Shown: positions 48,441 to 57,778, numbered from the stretch's first letter. The stretch is DNA of 64,000 bases from Streptomyces roseirectus (GCF_014489635.1 NZ_CP060828.1:9226001-9290000); one strand, 5' to 3'. The notes: generated by a model not told the origin, from the letters alone. Program-made: numbers and translations.

Positions 48441-49873
48441 CCGACGAGAAGAAGATCACGGCGTTGCCGTACGGGGGAGTGTTCCCTCCCGTGGACGGAC
48501 CCGAACAGACTCAACCCCATGTGCCGACGGCCGGTTTGTCGGCGCGCCGGATGCAGACTGCGGTGCCTGCTGAACGTCTCCGTCTGCACCTGCGTCGGCG
48601 GCTCGCGGAGCGGATGACTGACCAGCTCCGCGCGGACGAGGCCGCGGGCCGCCCTGCGTTGGCGGAGGCCGACCGGATGGCGTTGGCGGGACGGATCCTC
48701 AACGACGCGGCCGAGGAGTTCACCCACCAACTCCTCGCCGACGGGACACCGGTGGTGGCGCCGGAGGCTGAACAGGCGGTCATCGCTGCGGTGTTGCGTG
48801 AGGTGTTCGGGCTGGCCGGGCTGGAGCCGCTGCTGCGGGACGCGCGGGTGGAGAACATCAACGTCACCGGGGAGCGGACCTTCGTCCGCTACGCCGACGG
48901 CCGCCGCGACCGCCTTCCCCCGGTGGTCGGCTCGGATGCGGAACTGGTGGACCTGATCCGGGAGTTGGCGGCCCGCAGTGGGGTGGAGGAGCGCCGCTTC
49001 GACCGCGCCAGCCCCGGAGTGTCGTTTCAACTGCCGGGTGGTGAGCGGGTGTTCGCGGCGATGGCGGTCACCAGGCGGCCGTCCCTGTCGATCCGCCGGC
49101 ACCGCTTCGAGCGCGTCACTCTGGCGCAGCTCCGCGGGAACGGGACTCTCGACGCGGCTTTGGAGTCGCTGCTGGCGGCGATGGTCCGCGCGCGGAAGAA
49201 CATCCTCGTCACGGGCGGCACGGCGATCGGGAAGACGACCTTGTTGCGGGCGCTGGCTGCGGAGATCCCGCCGTGGGAGCGGCTGGTGACCGTGGAGGAC
49301 ACCTACGAACTCGGCCTGGAGGCCGATGAGCGGGCGCATCCGGATGTGGTGGCGATGCAGGCCCGCGAGGCCAACGTCGAGGGCCAGGGGGAGGTGTCCC
49401 AGGCGGAGTTGGTGCGGTGGGCGCTGCGGATGTCTCCGGACCGGGTGATCGTCGGCGAGGTCCGTGGGCCCGAGGTGATCCCGATGTGCAATGCCATGTC
49501 GCAGGGCAACGACGGTTCGATGGGCACCCTGCACGCCTCCTCCAGCCGCGGCGCCTTCACCCGCCTCGCCGCCTACGCCGTCCAGGGTCCTGAGCGCCTT
49601 CCGTTGGAGGCCACCAACCTCCTGGTCGCCGGGGCGCTGGACTTCGTCGTCCACCTCGACCGCCCCCGGGGACACGAGGGGCGCCGGGTGGTGTCCTCGA
49701 TCCGGGAGGTCGTGGATGCCGACGACCGGCAGATCGTCTCCAACGAGGTCTTCCGCCCCGGCCCCGACCTGCGCGCGGTGCCCGGGGTGCCGTTGCGCAG
49801 CGAGACGCTGGAAGAACTGATCGCGGCCGGCTACCGGCACGAAGGCACCGGCCGGATCTGGGGACAGGCATGA
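48431..49873 (+). CDS. tadA: Tad pilus assembly ATPase (TadA/CpaF)
   Basis: A 480-residue secretion ATPase that powers Flp pilus assembly at the inner face of the membrane. Walker A is GGTAIGKTT near residue 261, where most relatives have GGTNAGKTT. The Asp box is VTVEDTYEL and the His-box region HPDVVAMQAREANVEGQGEV. Walker B is MSPDRVIVGEVRGPE. The ATG at 48431 was chosen; the in-frame ATG two codons later is also possible. Confidence 0.93.
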   Translation: MEMTDEKKITALPYGGVFPPVDGPEQTQPHVPTAGLSARRMQTAVPAERLRLHLRRRLAERMTDQLRADEAAGRPALAEADRMALAGRILNDAAEEFTHQLLADGTPVVAPEAEQAVIAAVLREVFGLAGLEPLLRDARVENINVTGERTFVRYADGRRDRLPPVVGSDAELVDLIRELAARSGVEERRFDRASPGVSFQLPGGERVFAAMAVTRRPSLSIRRHRFERVTLAQLRGNGTLDAALESLLAAMVRARKNILVTGGTAIGKTTLLRALAAEIPPWERLVTVEDTYELGLEADERAHPDVVAMQAREANVEGQGEVSQAELVRWALRMSPDRVIVGEVRGPEVIPMCNAMSQGNDGSMGTLHASSSRGAFTRLAAYAVQGPERLPLEATNLLVAGALDFVVHLDRPRGHEGRRVVSSIREVVDADDRQIVSNEVFRPGPDLRAVPGVPLRSETLEELIAAGYRHEGTGRIWGQA

Positions 49874-50733
49874 CCGCGACCGCGCCCGTGATGGGCCTGC
49901 TGGGACTCGGCGTCGGATGCGGCCTGCTCCTCCTCATCCGCGCATGGCGACTCCCCGCGAAGCCGGCGCGCCGCCGCGCCCCGCGCCGGCACGCCGGGCG
50001 GTGGCTCGCGGCGGCGGTCGGCGCAGGGCTGCTGGCCTGGGCGGTGACGGGGTGGGTCGCCGGCGGGCTCCTCGTCGGGATGGCTGTGTGGAACCTGCCC
50101 CACCTCCTCGGCACGGGTGCGGGGGAGCGTGGGCGGACGGTCCGGATCGAGGCGGTGGCCGGGTGGACGGAGATGCTGCGCGACACCCTCGCCGCGGCGG
50201 CCGGTCTGGAACAGACGATCACGGCGACCGCGTCTGCCGCGCCTGAGGCGATCCGCCCGCAGGTGACTGAACTCGCGGCCCGCCTGGAGCGCGGCGAGCA
50301 CCTGGTGGACGCGCTGCACCGGCTCGCGGACGAGCTGGAGGACCCGACGGCGGATCTGGTGATCGCCGCGCTGGTCCTGTCCGCGCAACACCAGGCCCGC
50401 CAACTCGCCCCGCTGCTGGGGGAGTTGGCGGCCACCGCGCGGGCGCAGGTGGAGATGCGCCGGCGGGTCGAGGCGGGCCGTGCACGGGTGCGGACGACCC
50501 AGCGCACGGTTGTGGGCACCACGTTCACGTTCATCACGGGACTCGTCCTGTTCAACCCCGCCTTCCTCACCCCCTACGACACCGCGGCCGGCCAGGTGGT
50601 CCTGCTGATGATCGGTGCCCTGTTCACGCTCGCGTTCGTGTGGCTGCGTCGCATGGCCCGCATCGAGGAACCCGAACGCTTCTTCACCACCACGAAACCC
50701 TCAACAGCCGCTGGTGAGGGGGTGGTTGGATGA
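49870..50733 (+). CDS. tadB: Tad pilus inner-membrane protein TadB (T2SS F-like)
   Basis: A 287-residue membrane protein. It has hydrophobic segments at the N-terminus (MGLLGLGVGCGLLLLIRAW, WLAAAVGAGLLAWAV) and the C-terminus (TTFTFITGLVLFNPAFLTPY, VVLLMIGALFTLAFVWL). A cytoplasmic T2SSF helical domain lies between them (WTEMLRDTLAAAAGLEQTIT). It pairs with TadC to form the platform. ATG overlaps the TadA stop. Confidence 0.88.
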   Translation: MTATAPVMGLLGLGVGCGLLLLIRAWRLPAKPARRRAPRRHAGRWLAAAVGAGLLAWAVTGWVAGGLLVGMAVWNLPHLLGTGAGERGRTVRIEAVAGWTEMLRDTLAAAAGLEQTITATASAAPEAIRPQVTELAARLERGEHLVDALHRLADELEDPTADLVIAALVLSAQHQARQLAPLLGELAATARAQVEMRRRVEAGRARVRTTQRTVVGTTFTFITGLVLFNPAFLTPYDTAAGQVVLLMIGALFTLAFVWLRRMARIEEPERFFTTTKPSTAAGEGVVG

Positions 50734-51623
50734 TCGCGCTGGCCGTTCTGGGCGCCGGGATCGGGCTCGGGGTGTGGGCGCTGGTGCGGTGGCTGTTCCC
50801 GCCCCGCCCGCCGCTGGCGGAGCTGACCGCCCGCCTGAACACCGGACCCGCCCTCCCGAGCGTCCTGCCCGTCGATGCCGGCGGGTGGGCGGCCCGCCTC
50901 GGCGCCCCGTTCGTCGGCTTCCTGCGCGCGGCCGGTCTGCCGGGCCGCACGGCCGTCCAGGACCTCGCCGTCACCGAACGTTCCCACCAGGTCCACCTGG
51001 CGGAGAAGGCGGCGCTGACGCTGGTCGGACTGCTCCTCCCGGGCATCGTCGCAACCCTGCTGGCCCTGGCGGGGCGTCCGCTGTCATGGCCGCTCCCCCT
51101 GGCCACCTCCCTGATCGCGGCGGCCGGCGGATTCCTCCTGCCCGACGCGAGCGCCCACGCCGAGGCCGAACGCCGCCGTGCCGCGTTCCGGCACGCCCTG
51201 GGCGCCTACCTCGACCTCACCCACGTCCTGCTCGCCGGCGGCGCCGGCATCGAGGGCGCCCTCACCGACGCCGCCCGCACCGGACACGGCAGATCCTTCC
51301 GCCACCTCCAGCACGCCCTGACCACCGCCCGCCTCACCCGCACCACCCCCTGGGCAGCTCTCGCCCGCCTCGGCGAAGAACTCCACATCGGCGAACTCAC
51401 CGAACTCGCAGCCTCCCTCTCCCTGGCCGGCACCGAGGGCGCCAAGGTCCGCGCCTCCCTCGCCGCGAAAGCCGCAGCGATGCGCCGGCGCGGGGGAGCG
51501 GAGGCGGAGGGAAAAGCGAACGCCGCGACCGAACGCATGGCCGTCCCCGCCGCACTGATGGCGTTCGGGTTCATCGCCTTCGTCTTCTACCCCGCCCTGA
51601 TCCAGATCACCAACACCCTCTGA
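50730..51623 (+). CDS. tadC: Tad pilus inner-membrane protein TadC (T2SS F-like)
   Basis: A 297-residue membrane protein with the T2SSF domain (FRHALGAYLDLTHVLLAGGA, then GIEGALTDAARTGHG) and hydrophobic helices near the N-terminus, the middle (LTLVGLLLPGIVATLLALAG) and the end (ALMAFGFIAFVFYPALIQIT). ATGA overlap couples it to TadB. It has the usual length for the actinomycete group. Confidence 0.88.
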   Translation: MIALAVLGAGIGLGVWALVRWLFPPRPPLAELTARLNTGPALPSVLPVDAGGWAARLGAPFVGFLRAAGLPGRTAVQDLAVTERSHQVHLAEKAALTLVGLLLPGIVATLLALAGRPLSWPLPLATSLIAAAGGFLLPDASAHAEAERRRAAFRHALGAYLDLTHVLLAGGAGIEGALTDAARTGHGRSFRHLQHALTTARLTRTTPWAALARLGEELHIGELTELAASLSLAGTEGAKVRASLAAKAAAMRRRGGAEAEGKANAATERMAVPAALMAFGFIAFVFYPALIQITNTL

Positions 51624-51640
51624 ACGGAAGGAAGTCGAGC

Positions 51641-51826
51641 ATGCCGTTACTGCACCGCATGCTGCACCGTGTGCGGGCCCTGCTGCGCCGCCTGGCGGGC
51701 GACGACCGGGGCGTGACGACCGAGTACGTCATCTGGATCGCCGGCCTCTCCGCCCTCGCCCTGGCCGTCCTGGAGATCTTCCGCCCGGAGATCGTCGCCG
51801 CGGCCAAGAGCGTCGTCCTCAAGTAG
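51641..51826 (+). CDS. flp: Flp-type small pilin-like protein
   Basis: A 61-residue protein with a short basic leader, then GDDRGVTTEYVIWIAGLSAL and a single hydrophobic helix (ALALAVLEIF). The G/E-containing processing motif (GVTTEY) suits a prepilin peptidase such as TadV/CpaA, which is not encoded in this window. GGAAGGAAG precedes the ATG. It is the probable pilus subunit. Confidence 0.85.
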   Translation: MPLLHRMLHRVRALLRRLAGDDRGVTTEYVIWIAGLSALALAVLEIFRPEIVAAAKSVVLK

Positions 51827-51836
51827 GCCCACCACC

Positions 51837-52241
51837 ATGCCCGTTGACACGCGAAGACGCGCGCACGGCGACAGGGGAGCGGTCACCGTCGAGACGGTGA
51901 CCGTCATGCCGCTCCTGCTCACCCTGGTGCTCCTGCTGGCCCAGGTCACCGTCTGGTGGCACGCCGTCCATATCGCCCAGGCCACCGCCGCCCACGCCCT
52001 GGCCGCCACTCGCACCGAAACCGCCACCCCCGCCGACGGCCACACCGAAGCCGACACCCTCCTCGGCCAGCTCGGCCACGGCCCCCTGCACGACGTCCGC
52101 ATCACCGTCACCCGCACCGCCGACCGCGCCGACGTCCGCATCACCGCCACCGCAGCCCCAGTGATCCCCTTCCTCCACCTCCCCGTCCGCGTCCACGCCT
52201 CCGGGCCCGTGGAACGCTTCCGCCCCCGGGCGGCACCATGA
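51837..52241 (+). CDS. tadE: TadE-like pseudopilin
   Basis: A 134-residue protein. DRGAVTVETVTVMPLLLTLV gives the TadE-type N-terminus with the +5 Glu (VETV), followed by one membrane span (LLLTLVLLLAQVTVWW) and a small extracytoplasmic domain. It is expected to be processed like Flp. It overlaps the next TadE-like gene by four bases. Confidence 0.85.
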   Translation: MPVDTRRRAHGDRGAVTVETVTVMPLLLTLVLLLAQVTVWWHAVHIAQATAAHALAATRTETATPADGHTEADTLLGQLGHGPLHDVRITVTRTADRADVRITATAAPVIPFLHLPVRVHASGPVERFRPRAAP

Positions 52242-52711
52242 CCCCACCCCACCGCGAGCGTGGGTCGGCGACGGTCGAACTCGTCCTGCTGGCACCGGTG
52301 TTGCTGATGCTGCTGTGGTTCCTGGTCTGCTGCGGACGCTTGTCCGACACTCGTCTGCAGATCGAGGACGCCGCCCACCAGGCCGCCCGCGCCGCCACCC
52401 ACCACCACACCCGGCCAGGTGCTGCCGAAGCCGCCCGCACCACGGCCGCCGCCGCCCTGGACGACGCCGGGATCACCTGCCAGGACCTGACCGTCACCAC
52501 CCACGACACCCCGTCCAACGGCACCACCGCCACCGCCGAAGTCACCTGCACCGTCGGCCTCCAAGACCTCGCCCTCCTCCAGGTCCCCGGCACCACCACC
52601 CTCACCGCCCGAGCCACCGCTCCCGTCGACCGCTTCCGTTCCAGAACTCCGAGGTTCGAGGACTCCGAGGCGCACTGGGGCGCGAACCGGGGCGCAGGTG
52701 GTGAGCGGTGA
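52238..52711 (+). CDS. Second TadE/TadF-like pseudopilin
   Basis: A 157-residue protein with ERGSATVELVLLAPVLLMLL at its N-terminus (VELV carries the conserved Glu), one span and a Thr/Ala-rich extracytoplasmic part with a cysteine pair (GITCQDL, EVTCTVG). ATGA overlap with the preceding gene. Its last 20 residues look atypical. The next tad gene follows only after an opposite-strand gene. Confidence 0.82.
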   Translation: MTPPHRERGSATVELVLLAPVLLMLLWFLVCCGRLSDTRLQIEDAAHQAARAATHHHTRPGAAEAARTTAAAALDDAGITCQDLTVTTHDTPSNGTTATAEVTCTVGLQDLALLQVPGTTTLTARATAPVDRFRSRTPRFEDSEAHWGANRGAGGER

Positions 52712-52731
52712 GTGCGCGAAGGTCTTTGGGT

Positions 52732-53067
52732 TCACCCCTCATGCGCCGAGCGTGCACGCGCCCGTGCCCGGCAGGTCGCCCGTGCGGCGCGCCAGACCGT
52801 CTCGAACTCTGCGGCGGGGAGATCCTGTGGATCATGGGCGTCCCACTCGTGGACGGGACTCTCCGCCGTGGCGCCGAAAGCCGCCTCGTAGTCTGCGAGG
52901 GTCCCGGCCCGCCGGGCGGCCTCCCATTCGGCCGACGAGGCAGCGACGACGGGGCGTTGGAGCGGTCCTTGGAGTTCCACCTGGCGGGTGACCCAGCCAT
53001 CGGCGTCCACCTCGAAGTAGAACCAGGTGTCTTCCTCGGCCCAGTAGCTGCGGAACCAGTGCCTCAT
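52732..53067 (-). CDS. Conserved hypothetical protein inserted in the tad locus
   Basis: A 111-residue cytosolic protein without known motifs: MRHWFRSYWAEEDTWFYFEV, VTRQVELQGP, SAEWEAARRAGTLADYEAAF, HEWDAHDPQDLPAAEFETVW. It resembles a widespread small Streptomyces protein family of unknown role. It lies opposite to the tad genes and 20 bases after the stop of the TadE-like gene. The ATG at 53067 was chosen over an upstream in-frame start because the extra 76 residues are poorly protein-like. Confidence 0.7.
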   Translation of the reverse strand: MRHWFRSYWAEEDTWFYFEVDADGWVTRQVELQGPLQRPVVAASSAEWEAARRAGTLADYEAAFGATAESPVHEWDAHDPQDLPAAEFETVWRAARATCRARARARSAHEG

Positions 53068-53426
53068 GCCGTCATTGTCCGGCACAACGCCGCCGACGGA
53101 CGGCCGCAGGACCACGGTGTGCAGGTCCCGCCACGGCCGCCGGCCCACAGGCCCTTCCCCGCCGGTCTGCCCGGGAAAGAGCCGGCCGTGGTGGGGCCCG
53201 ACGACCTGAAGGACACCTGCGGCCGACTGGATCCGGGCACCCAGCTCGCCGGTGTACCGGCAGAGGCCGCGGTAGCGGACATGACCGGTCGGCACAGCCG
53301 CATCGGTGTGGGAGCGGTTCGGAGCCGAGTTCGACGGGATCGGCCAACCGGACAGGCCGGAGCCGGTGAAGCCGCAACAGAGAAGGCAGCCGAACCCGCG
53401 ACCTTGCGGACAACGGGAGACAGCCG
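53068..53426. promoter_or_regulatory. Divergent gap between hypothetical gene and TadG-like gene
   Basis: About 359 bases that must hold a promoter for the leftward small gene and possibly one for the distal tad genes. No convincing gene is seen, although the minus-strand frame of the small gene stays open up to 53295. Confidence 0.4.
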
Positions 53427-53858
53427 ATGACGAGACCCCCGCACCGTCAGGACCGCGGTCAGATCACCGTGTTCGTCGTCATCCTGACCACCGCCGTGGT
53501 GATGTTCGCCGGTCTCCTCCTGGACGGCGGCCTCGCCCTGGCCGCGCAGGTCCGTGCTCTCGGCGAGGCCCAGGAAGCCGCCCGCGCCGGTGCCCAGGCC
53601 CTCGACCTGAACGCCTACCGCACCACCGGCACCGTCCGCCTCCTGCCCGACGAAGCCCGCACCCGCGCCCGCACCCACCTCGCCGGCACCGGCTCCGGCG
53701 ACATCGGCACCGTCACGGTCACCGACGACACGGTCACCGTGACCGTCACCGCCCACCAGCGCACCCAACTCCTTCGCGTGCTGGGCCTGGACACCCTCAC
53801 CGTGACCGCCACCGGCACCGCCCGCCCCGCCCACGGCATCACCACCCCCGACCCCTGA
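53427..53858 (+). CDS. TadG/TadE-like Flp pilus protein
   Basis: A 143-residue protein with RGQITVFVVILTTAVVMFAG, a Tad-type N-terminal hydrophobic segment, followed by LLLDGGLALAAQVRALGEAQ typical of TadG-like proteins, and a Thr/Val-rich beta domain. It is shorter than full TadG because it lacks the large von Willebrand-type part. It lies 13 bases before the LysM-BTAD gene. Confidence 0.8.
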   Translation: MTRPPHRQDRGQITVFVVILTTAVVMFAGLLLDGGLALAAQVRALGEAQEAARAGAQALDLNAYRTTGTVRLLPDEARTRARTHLAGTGSGDIGTVTVTDDTVTVTVTAHQRTQLLRVLGLDTLTVTATGTARPAHGITTPDP

Positions 53859-53871
53859 CAAGGCCCACCCC

Positions 53872-56439
53872 ATGCCCACACACGGTCTGCTCCACGCCCT
53901 GCGCGGCCTGCTCGCCGCCGCCCTGCTCGCCGTTCTGCTCGCGGGCATCCCCTGGGGGCTGATCCACTACATCGGCTGGCCCCTCCCGCACACCCTCCCC
54001 ACCTGGGCCGAGACCGAAGCGGTCCTGCTCACCCCCATGAGCACCACCTTCCTCCTCAACACACTGGCCTGCGTGCTCTGGCCGGTGTGGGCAGCCTTCG
54101 CCTACGACGTCACCCGCACCGCCCTGCACGAAGCCCGCCCCCTCCCGCACCCGCCAACGCCCTCCACCGGAGCCGGCCCGCTGCACACCCTCGCCGCGAT
54201 GCTGGTCGGCGCCCTCACCCTCACCCTGCTCACCCAACGACCACCGAACCCCGCCGACGTCGCACCCGCGGCCGTGGCCGCCACCTCAACCCCCTTCGAA
54301 CACCCGCGAGTTGAAGCAGCCCGCCCGGCCGGCGCCCCGCTGGACGCCCCGGAGGGAACGGTCCGCGTCCGCCTGCCCCACGACGGGATCTACGACAGCC
54401 TGTGGCGCATCGCCGAACGCACCCTCGGCGACGGAAACCTCTGGCCCCGGATCTACACCCTCAACCACAACCGCCCCCAGCCCGACGGCCGCACCCTCAC
54501 CAACCCCAACCTCATCCGCCCCGGCTGGATCCTCCACCTACCCCCGTCGAAGCCCCGGCAGCCGCCGCCCCGGACCAACACCCCTGCCACACCGAGCCCT
54601 TCACCCGACACCACCCCGCCCACCCCCTCCCCGCCACCGGCCCACGACACCCCGGCACCCGACCGGCCGGGCGGAATCAGCCTGCCCAGCGGAGCCTTCG
54701 TCGGCATCGGCCTCGCCACCCTCATCACCGCCACCCTCCTCACCGCCCGCCGACGCCACCGCATCCACTACCAGCCCGGCAGCGGCCGACGCGACGACCT
54801 CACCCCCGCCCCCGTCGTCCGCGCCCTACGCATCGCCCACGACACCGCCCCGCCCCCACCACCGGACGACGCCCGGCAGACACAGGGCCAGGTCATCGGC
54901 GTCAAAGCCGGCCAGACCCTCGCCTGGAACCTCGCCCGCTCCAAAGGACTCGGCCTCACCGGCCCCGGAGCCCCCGACGCCACCCGCGCCCTCCTCGTCA
55001 CCCTGCTCGCCGAACACCAGACCACCCGCCACATCGAACTCCTCGTCCCCGCCCCCGACATCCTCACCCTCCTCGGCAACGAGACCAGACGCCCCCCAGC
55101 CCTGCACGTCGTCGACACCCTCGACACGGCGCTCGACATGATGGAAGCCGAACTCCTCCTCCGCACCCCTTCCGATCCCGACGCCCGCCCGGCCCCGGCC
55201 GGACCGCCGGCCGCCGACCTGATCCTCATCGCCACCCCCGCCCCGCACGCCGAGCGCCGCCTGCAATCCGTCCTCGACAACGGCTCCGCCCTCGGCCTCG
55301 CCGGCATTCTCCTCGGCCCCTGGCACCCCGGCGACACCGCCCACGTCCGCACCGACGGCACCGTCACCACCACCAACCCCGACGCCCAACACCTCACCGG
55401 CACCTGCCTGTTCACCCTCCCCACCCCCGACACCCGCGACCTCCTCACCCTCCTCCACCAAGCCCAGCCACCCCGCACCGCAGCAGCCGACCACCACGCC
55501 GACGTCGCCGAACATCCCGCATCGGACCAAGGACCCGCACGCCCCCGCCGCCCCCTCACCAATGGCGCAGGCCCCCGCGCGGACCAGCCCCCCGACCCCC
55601 ACGACACCGAACAAGACGCACCACCCCGCCCCCCTTCGCCCCCCACTGAGCTACCCGAAACCGCCGACAGGCCCGCACCACCCCGACAGCCCCTGCACCT
55701 GACCGTCCTCGGCCCCACCCGACTCACCCACCGTCCCCCGGACAGCGACGAACACACCGACCTCATCACCGCCCTCGTCCCCAAGCAACGCGAGATCCTC
55801 ACCTATCTCGCTCTCCACCGCGACGGCACCCGACGAGAAACCCTGGCCGCCGCTCTGTGGCCGGACGCTCCGCAGGACCACCCCTACAACGCGTTCCACG
55901 CCACACTCAGCCAACTACGGCGCGCCCTGCGCACCGCCACCCACGACGCGGTCACCGACATCACCACCCACGCCCACGGCCACTACAGCCTCGACCACCA
56001 CCAGGTGACGGTCGACCTCTGGCACCTTCAGGACGCCCTCGACACCGCCCGCCACACCACCGGCGAGCAGCACCACCGCACCACCCTGGAGCACGTCGTC
56101 ACGCTCTACACGGGCGACTTCGCCTCCGACCTCACCGCGGAATGGACCGAAGCACCCCGCGAAGCCCTCCGCCGCGACGTCCTGGACGCGATCAGCTCCC
56201 TCGTCCGCATCCTGCGCACCGCCGCCCCCGAGCAAGCCCTCGCCCTCCTGGAACACACCCGCACCCTCGACCCCTACAACGAAGCCGTCTACCGCGACAT
56301 CGGCCGCCTCCAGGCCCACCTCGGCCACCACGACGCCGTCCCCCGCACCCTCACCCTCCTCACCACCACCCTCGCCGAGATCGACGCCCGCCCCAGCCCG
56401 GAAACCCTGAGCCTTTTCCAACCTCACGCTGACGCGTGA
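53872..56439 (+). CDS. Membrane LysM-BTAD (SARP-like) regulator of the tad locus
   Basis: An 855-residue, Pro/Thr-rich multidomain protein. Membrane spans lie near residues 8-35, 55-85 and 103-122. A LysM-type motif follows (about 166-226: YDSLWRIAERTLGDGNLWPR, then IYTLNHNRPQPDG). Another span is near 275-295 (AFVGIGLATLITATLLTA). The C-terminal 240 residues form a bacterial transcriptional activator domain: LTVLGPTRLTHR, ILTYLALHRDGTRRETLAAA, LWPDAPQDHPYNAFHATLSQ, then helical repeats. It couples wall binding to a SARP-like domain, so it may sense the envelope and regulate or scaffold pilus assembly. Its 3' end overlaps an IS remnant. Confidence 0.85.
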   Translation: MPTHGLLHALRGLLAAALLAVLLAGIPWGLIHYIGWPLPHTLPTWAETEAVLLTPMSTTFLLNTLACVLWPVWAAFAYDVTRTALHEARPLPHPPTPSTGAGPLHTLAAMLVGALTLTLLTQRPPNPADVAPAAVAATSTPFEHPRVEAARPAGAPLDAPEGTVRVRLPHDGIYDSLWRIAERTLGDGNLWPRIYTLNHNRPQPDGRTLTNPNLIRPGWILHLPPSKPRQPPPRTNTPATPSPSPDTTPPTPSPPPAHDTPAPDRPGGISLPSGAFVGIGLATLITATLLTARRRHRIHYQPGSGRRDDLTPAPVVRALRIAHDTAPPPPPDDARQTQGQVIGVKAGQTLAWNLARSKGLGLTGPGAPDATRALLVTLLAEHQTTRHIELLVPAPDILTLLGNETRRPPALHVVDTLDTALDMMEAELLLRTPSDPDARPAPAGPPAADLILIATPAPHAERRLQSVLDNGSALGLAGILLGPWHPGDTAHVRTDGTVTTTNPDAQHLTGTCLFTLPTPDTRDLLTLLHQAQPPRTAAADHHADVAEHPASDQGPARPRRPLTNGAGPRADQPPDPHDTEQDAPPRPPSPPTELPETADRPAPPRQPLHLTVLGPTRLTHRPPDSDEHTDLITALVPKQREILTYLALHRDGTRRETLAAALWPDAPQDHPYNAFHATLSQLRRALRTATHDAVTDITTHAHGHYSLDHHQVTVDLWHLQDALDTARHTTGEQHHRTTLEHVVTLYTGDFASDLTAEWTEAPREALRRDVLDAISSLVRILRTAAPEQALALLEHTRTLDPYNEAVYRDIGRLQAHLGHHDAVPRTLTLLTTTLAEIDARPSPETLSLFQPHADA

Positions 56440-56965
56440 TGAAGGACGAGGACAGCCTTGACGATCGCTGTGATGCGGTTGGTGCCGCCGCGGAGCTTCC
56501 GCAGGAGACGCCAGTCCTTCAGGGTGGCCACGGCCTGTTCACCGAGGCAGCGGATCTTGGCGTGGTGCTGTTGTGCCGCCGCGTCGGCCTAGCACTTGAG
56601 GTCAGCCTCGGCGAGCGCTTCGACGATGCCGTGGGCGCGGGCGGCGATCTCCCCCAGCCTTCGGCCGGGAGGTGCCCCCAGTCGACCGGCAGGAGGGTGC
56701 CGTCCAGGATCATGAACGCCTTTGTCCGCCCGATGTTCACAGCGTCTGCCAGGGCGGGTGCGAGAGCCACCAGGACCTCGACGGCTTCGCGTATGGAGCG
56801 ATACACGGTCGCGATGCCGACATCGAACCCGGTGGCGAGCCGGGCGTACGTGTCGCCGCATCACAGATGGGCCAGGACTCAGGAGAGCCTGACGACCGGC
56901 GGTCAGTCGATCGATGACGGGGAGACAAGCACGCGAAACTCCCGGTGGCTGCGGGCGATCTTGGT
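56424..56965 (-). pseudogene. IS5-family transposase remnant
   Basis: A broken DDE transposase. Pieces in order are YARLATGFDVGIATVYRSIR, AVNIGRTKAFMILDGTLLPV, and at the end GEQAVATLKDWRLLRKLRGG, with KAVLVLHHA. The segments are in different frames, the central catalytic region is missing, and in-frame stops occur upstream. The terminal codons overlap the last 16 bases of the LysM-BTAD gene. No inverted repeats were recognised. Confidence 0.75.
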
Positions 56966-57124
56966 CGAGAACCCGTCTACCAGGAGCTTGGTCGTTTCAC
57001 AGATCCGTCCAGCACGCGGCCGGCACGGTCAGGTTATGCAGGGTCTCGCCGCTCGTGGGACTTTCTCGTGGAGTCTGCTCACCGGGTGTTCTCCCACCGT
57101 GGACTCACGGGCTCCAAGCGGGGC

Positions 57125-57727
57125 TCAGATCTGGTGGTCGTCGCTGTGGCGGCCGAGGCTGCGGCCGAAGCGTTCGGAGATGGCCGGCATCAGGCTCTGG
57201 CCTTCGCCGGGCCGGTCGAGGCCGAAGACGTAGCCGGGGAAGTCCAGCTCCTTCTGCACCGCCCAGATCCCGTTGTGGTCCTCCGGAGGGAGAATGCGCG
57301 CTGGGTCGCCGACAGCGACCCAGCCGATCGGCACCGTCGAGTCGGCCGGCAGGACCGTGCGCAGGTGCACGATGCCGTTGATCCGCACCTCGGAGCGGGT
57401 CCCGATCAGTGCTCCGTTGAAGACGCGGCTGCCGGTGGCGAGGAAGACCTCGTCCTCTACCTGGCAGCCGGTCAGGTAGGAGGTGGGGCCCACCAGAACC
57501 TGTCGCCCCAGGACCAGCGGATCCCGCCGGGTGCCCCGCAGGACCGCGTTCTCCATGACGATGCAGCCTTCGCCCAGCTCCACCGGCCCGCCCTCGGCGG
57601 TGAGCACCGCGCCGAACAGCACCCGGCACCCGGCCCCCACGCGCACGTCTCCGCACAGCGTGGCGTTCGGAGCGACATAGGCCGTGGGGTGGACGGAGGG
57701 CGAACGGCCCTCATGAGTGAGAAGCAT
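57125..57727 (-). CDS. Left-handed beta-helix (gamma-carbonic-anhydrase-like) protein
   Basis: A 200-residue hexapeptide-repeat protein: SVHPTAYVAPNATLCGDVRV, LGEGCIVMENAVLRGTR, VEDEVFLATGSRVFNGALIG, WVAVGDPARILPPEDH. It has the shape of the gamma-carbonic anhydrase/PaaY group. The three zinc-binding His residues of true enzymes are not seen at the expected places (VLR, PTSYL and LTG stand there), so carbonic anhydrase activity is doubtful. It may be an acyltransferase-like or structural protein. Confidence 0.78.
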   Translation of the reverse strand: MLLTHEGRSPSVHPTAYVAPNATLCGDVRVGAGCRVLFGAVLTAEGGPVELGEGCIVMENAVLRGTRRDPLVLGRQVLVGPTSYLTGCQVEDEVFLATGSRVFNGALIGTRSEVRINGIVHLRTVLPADSTVPIGWVAVGDPARILPPEDHNGIWAVQKELDFPGYVFGLDRPGEGQSLMPAISERFGRSLGRHSDDHQI

Positions 57728-57778
57728 GGCCGCGATCAGCCGTCCTTTCGTATACCTGCCGGTGTCTGCGACGTCCGG

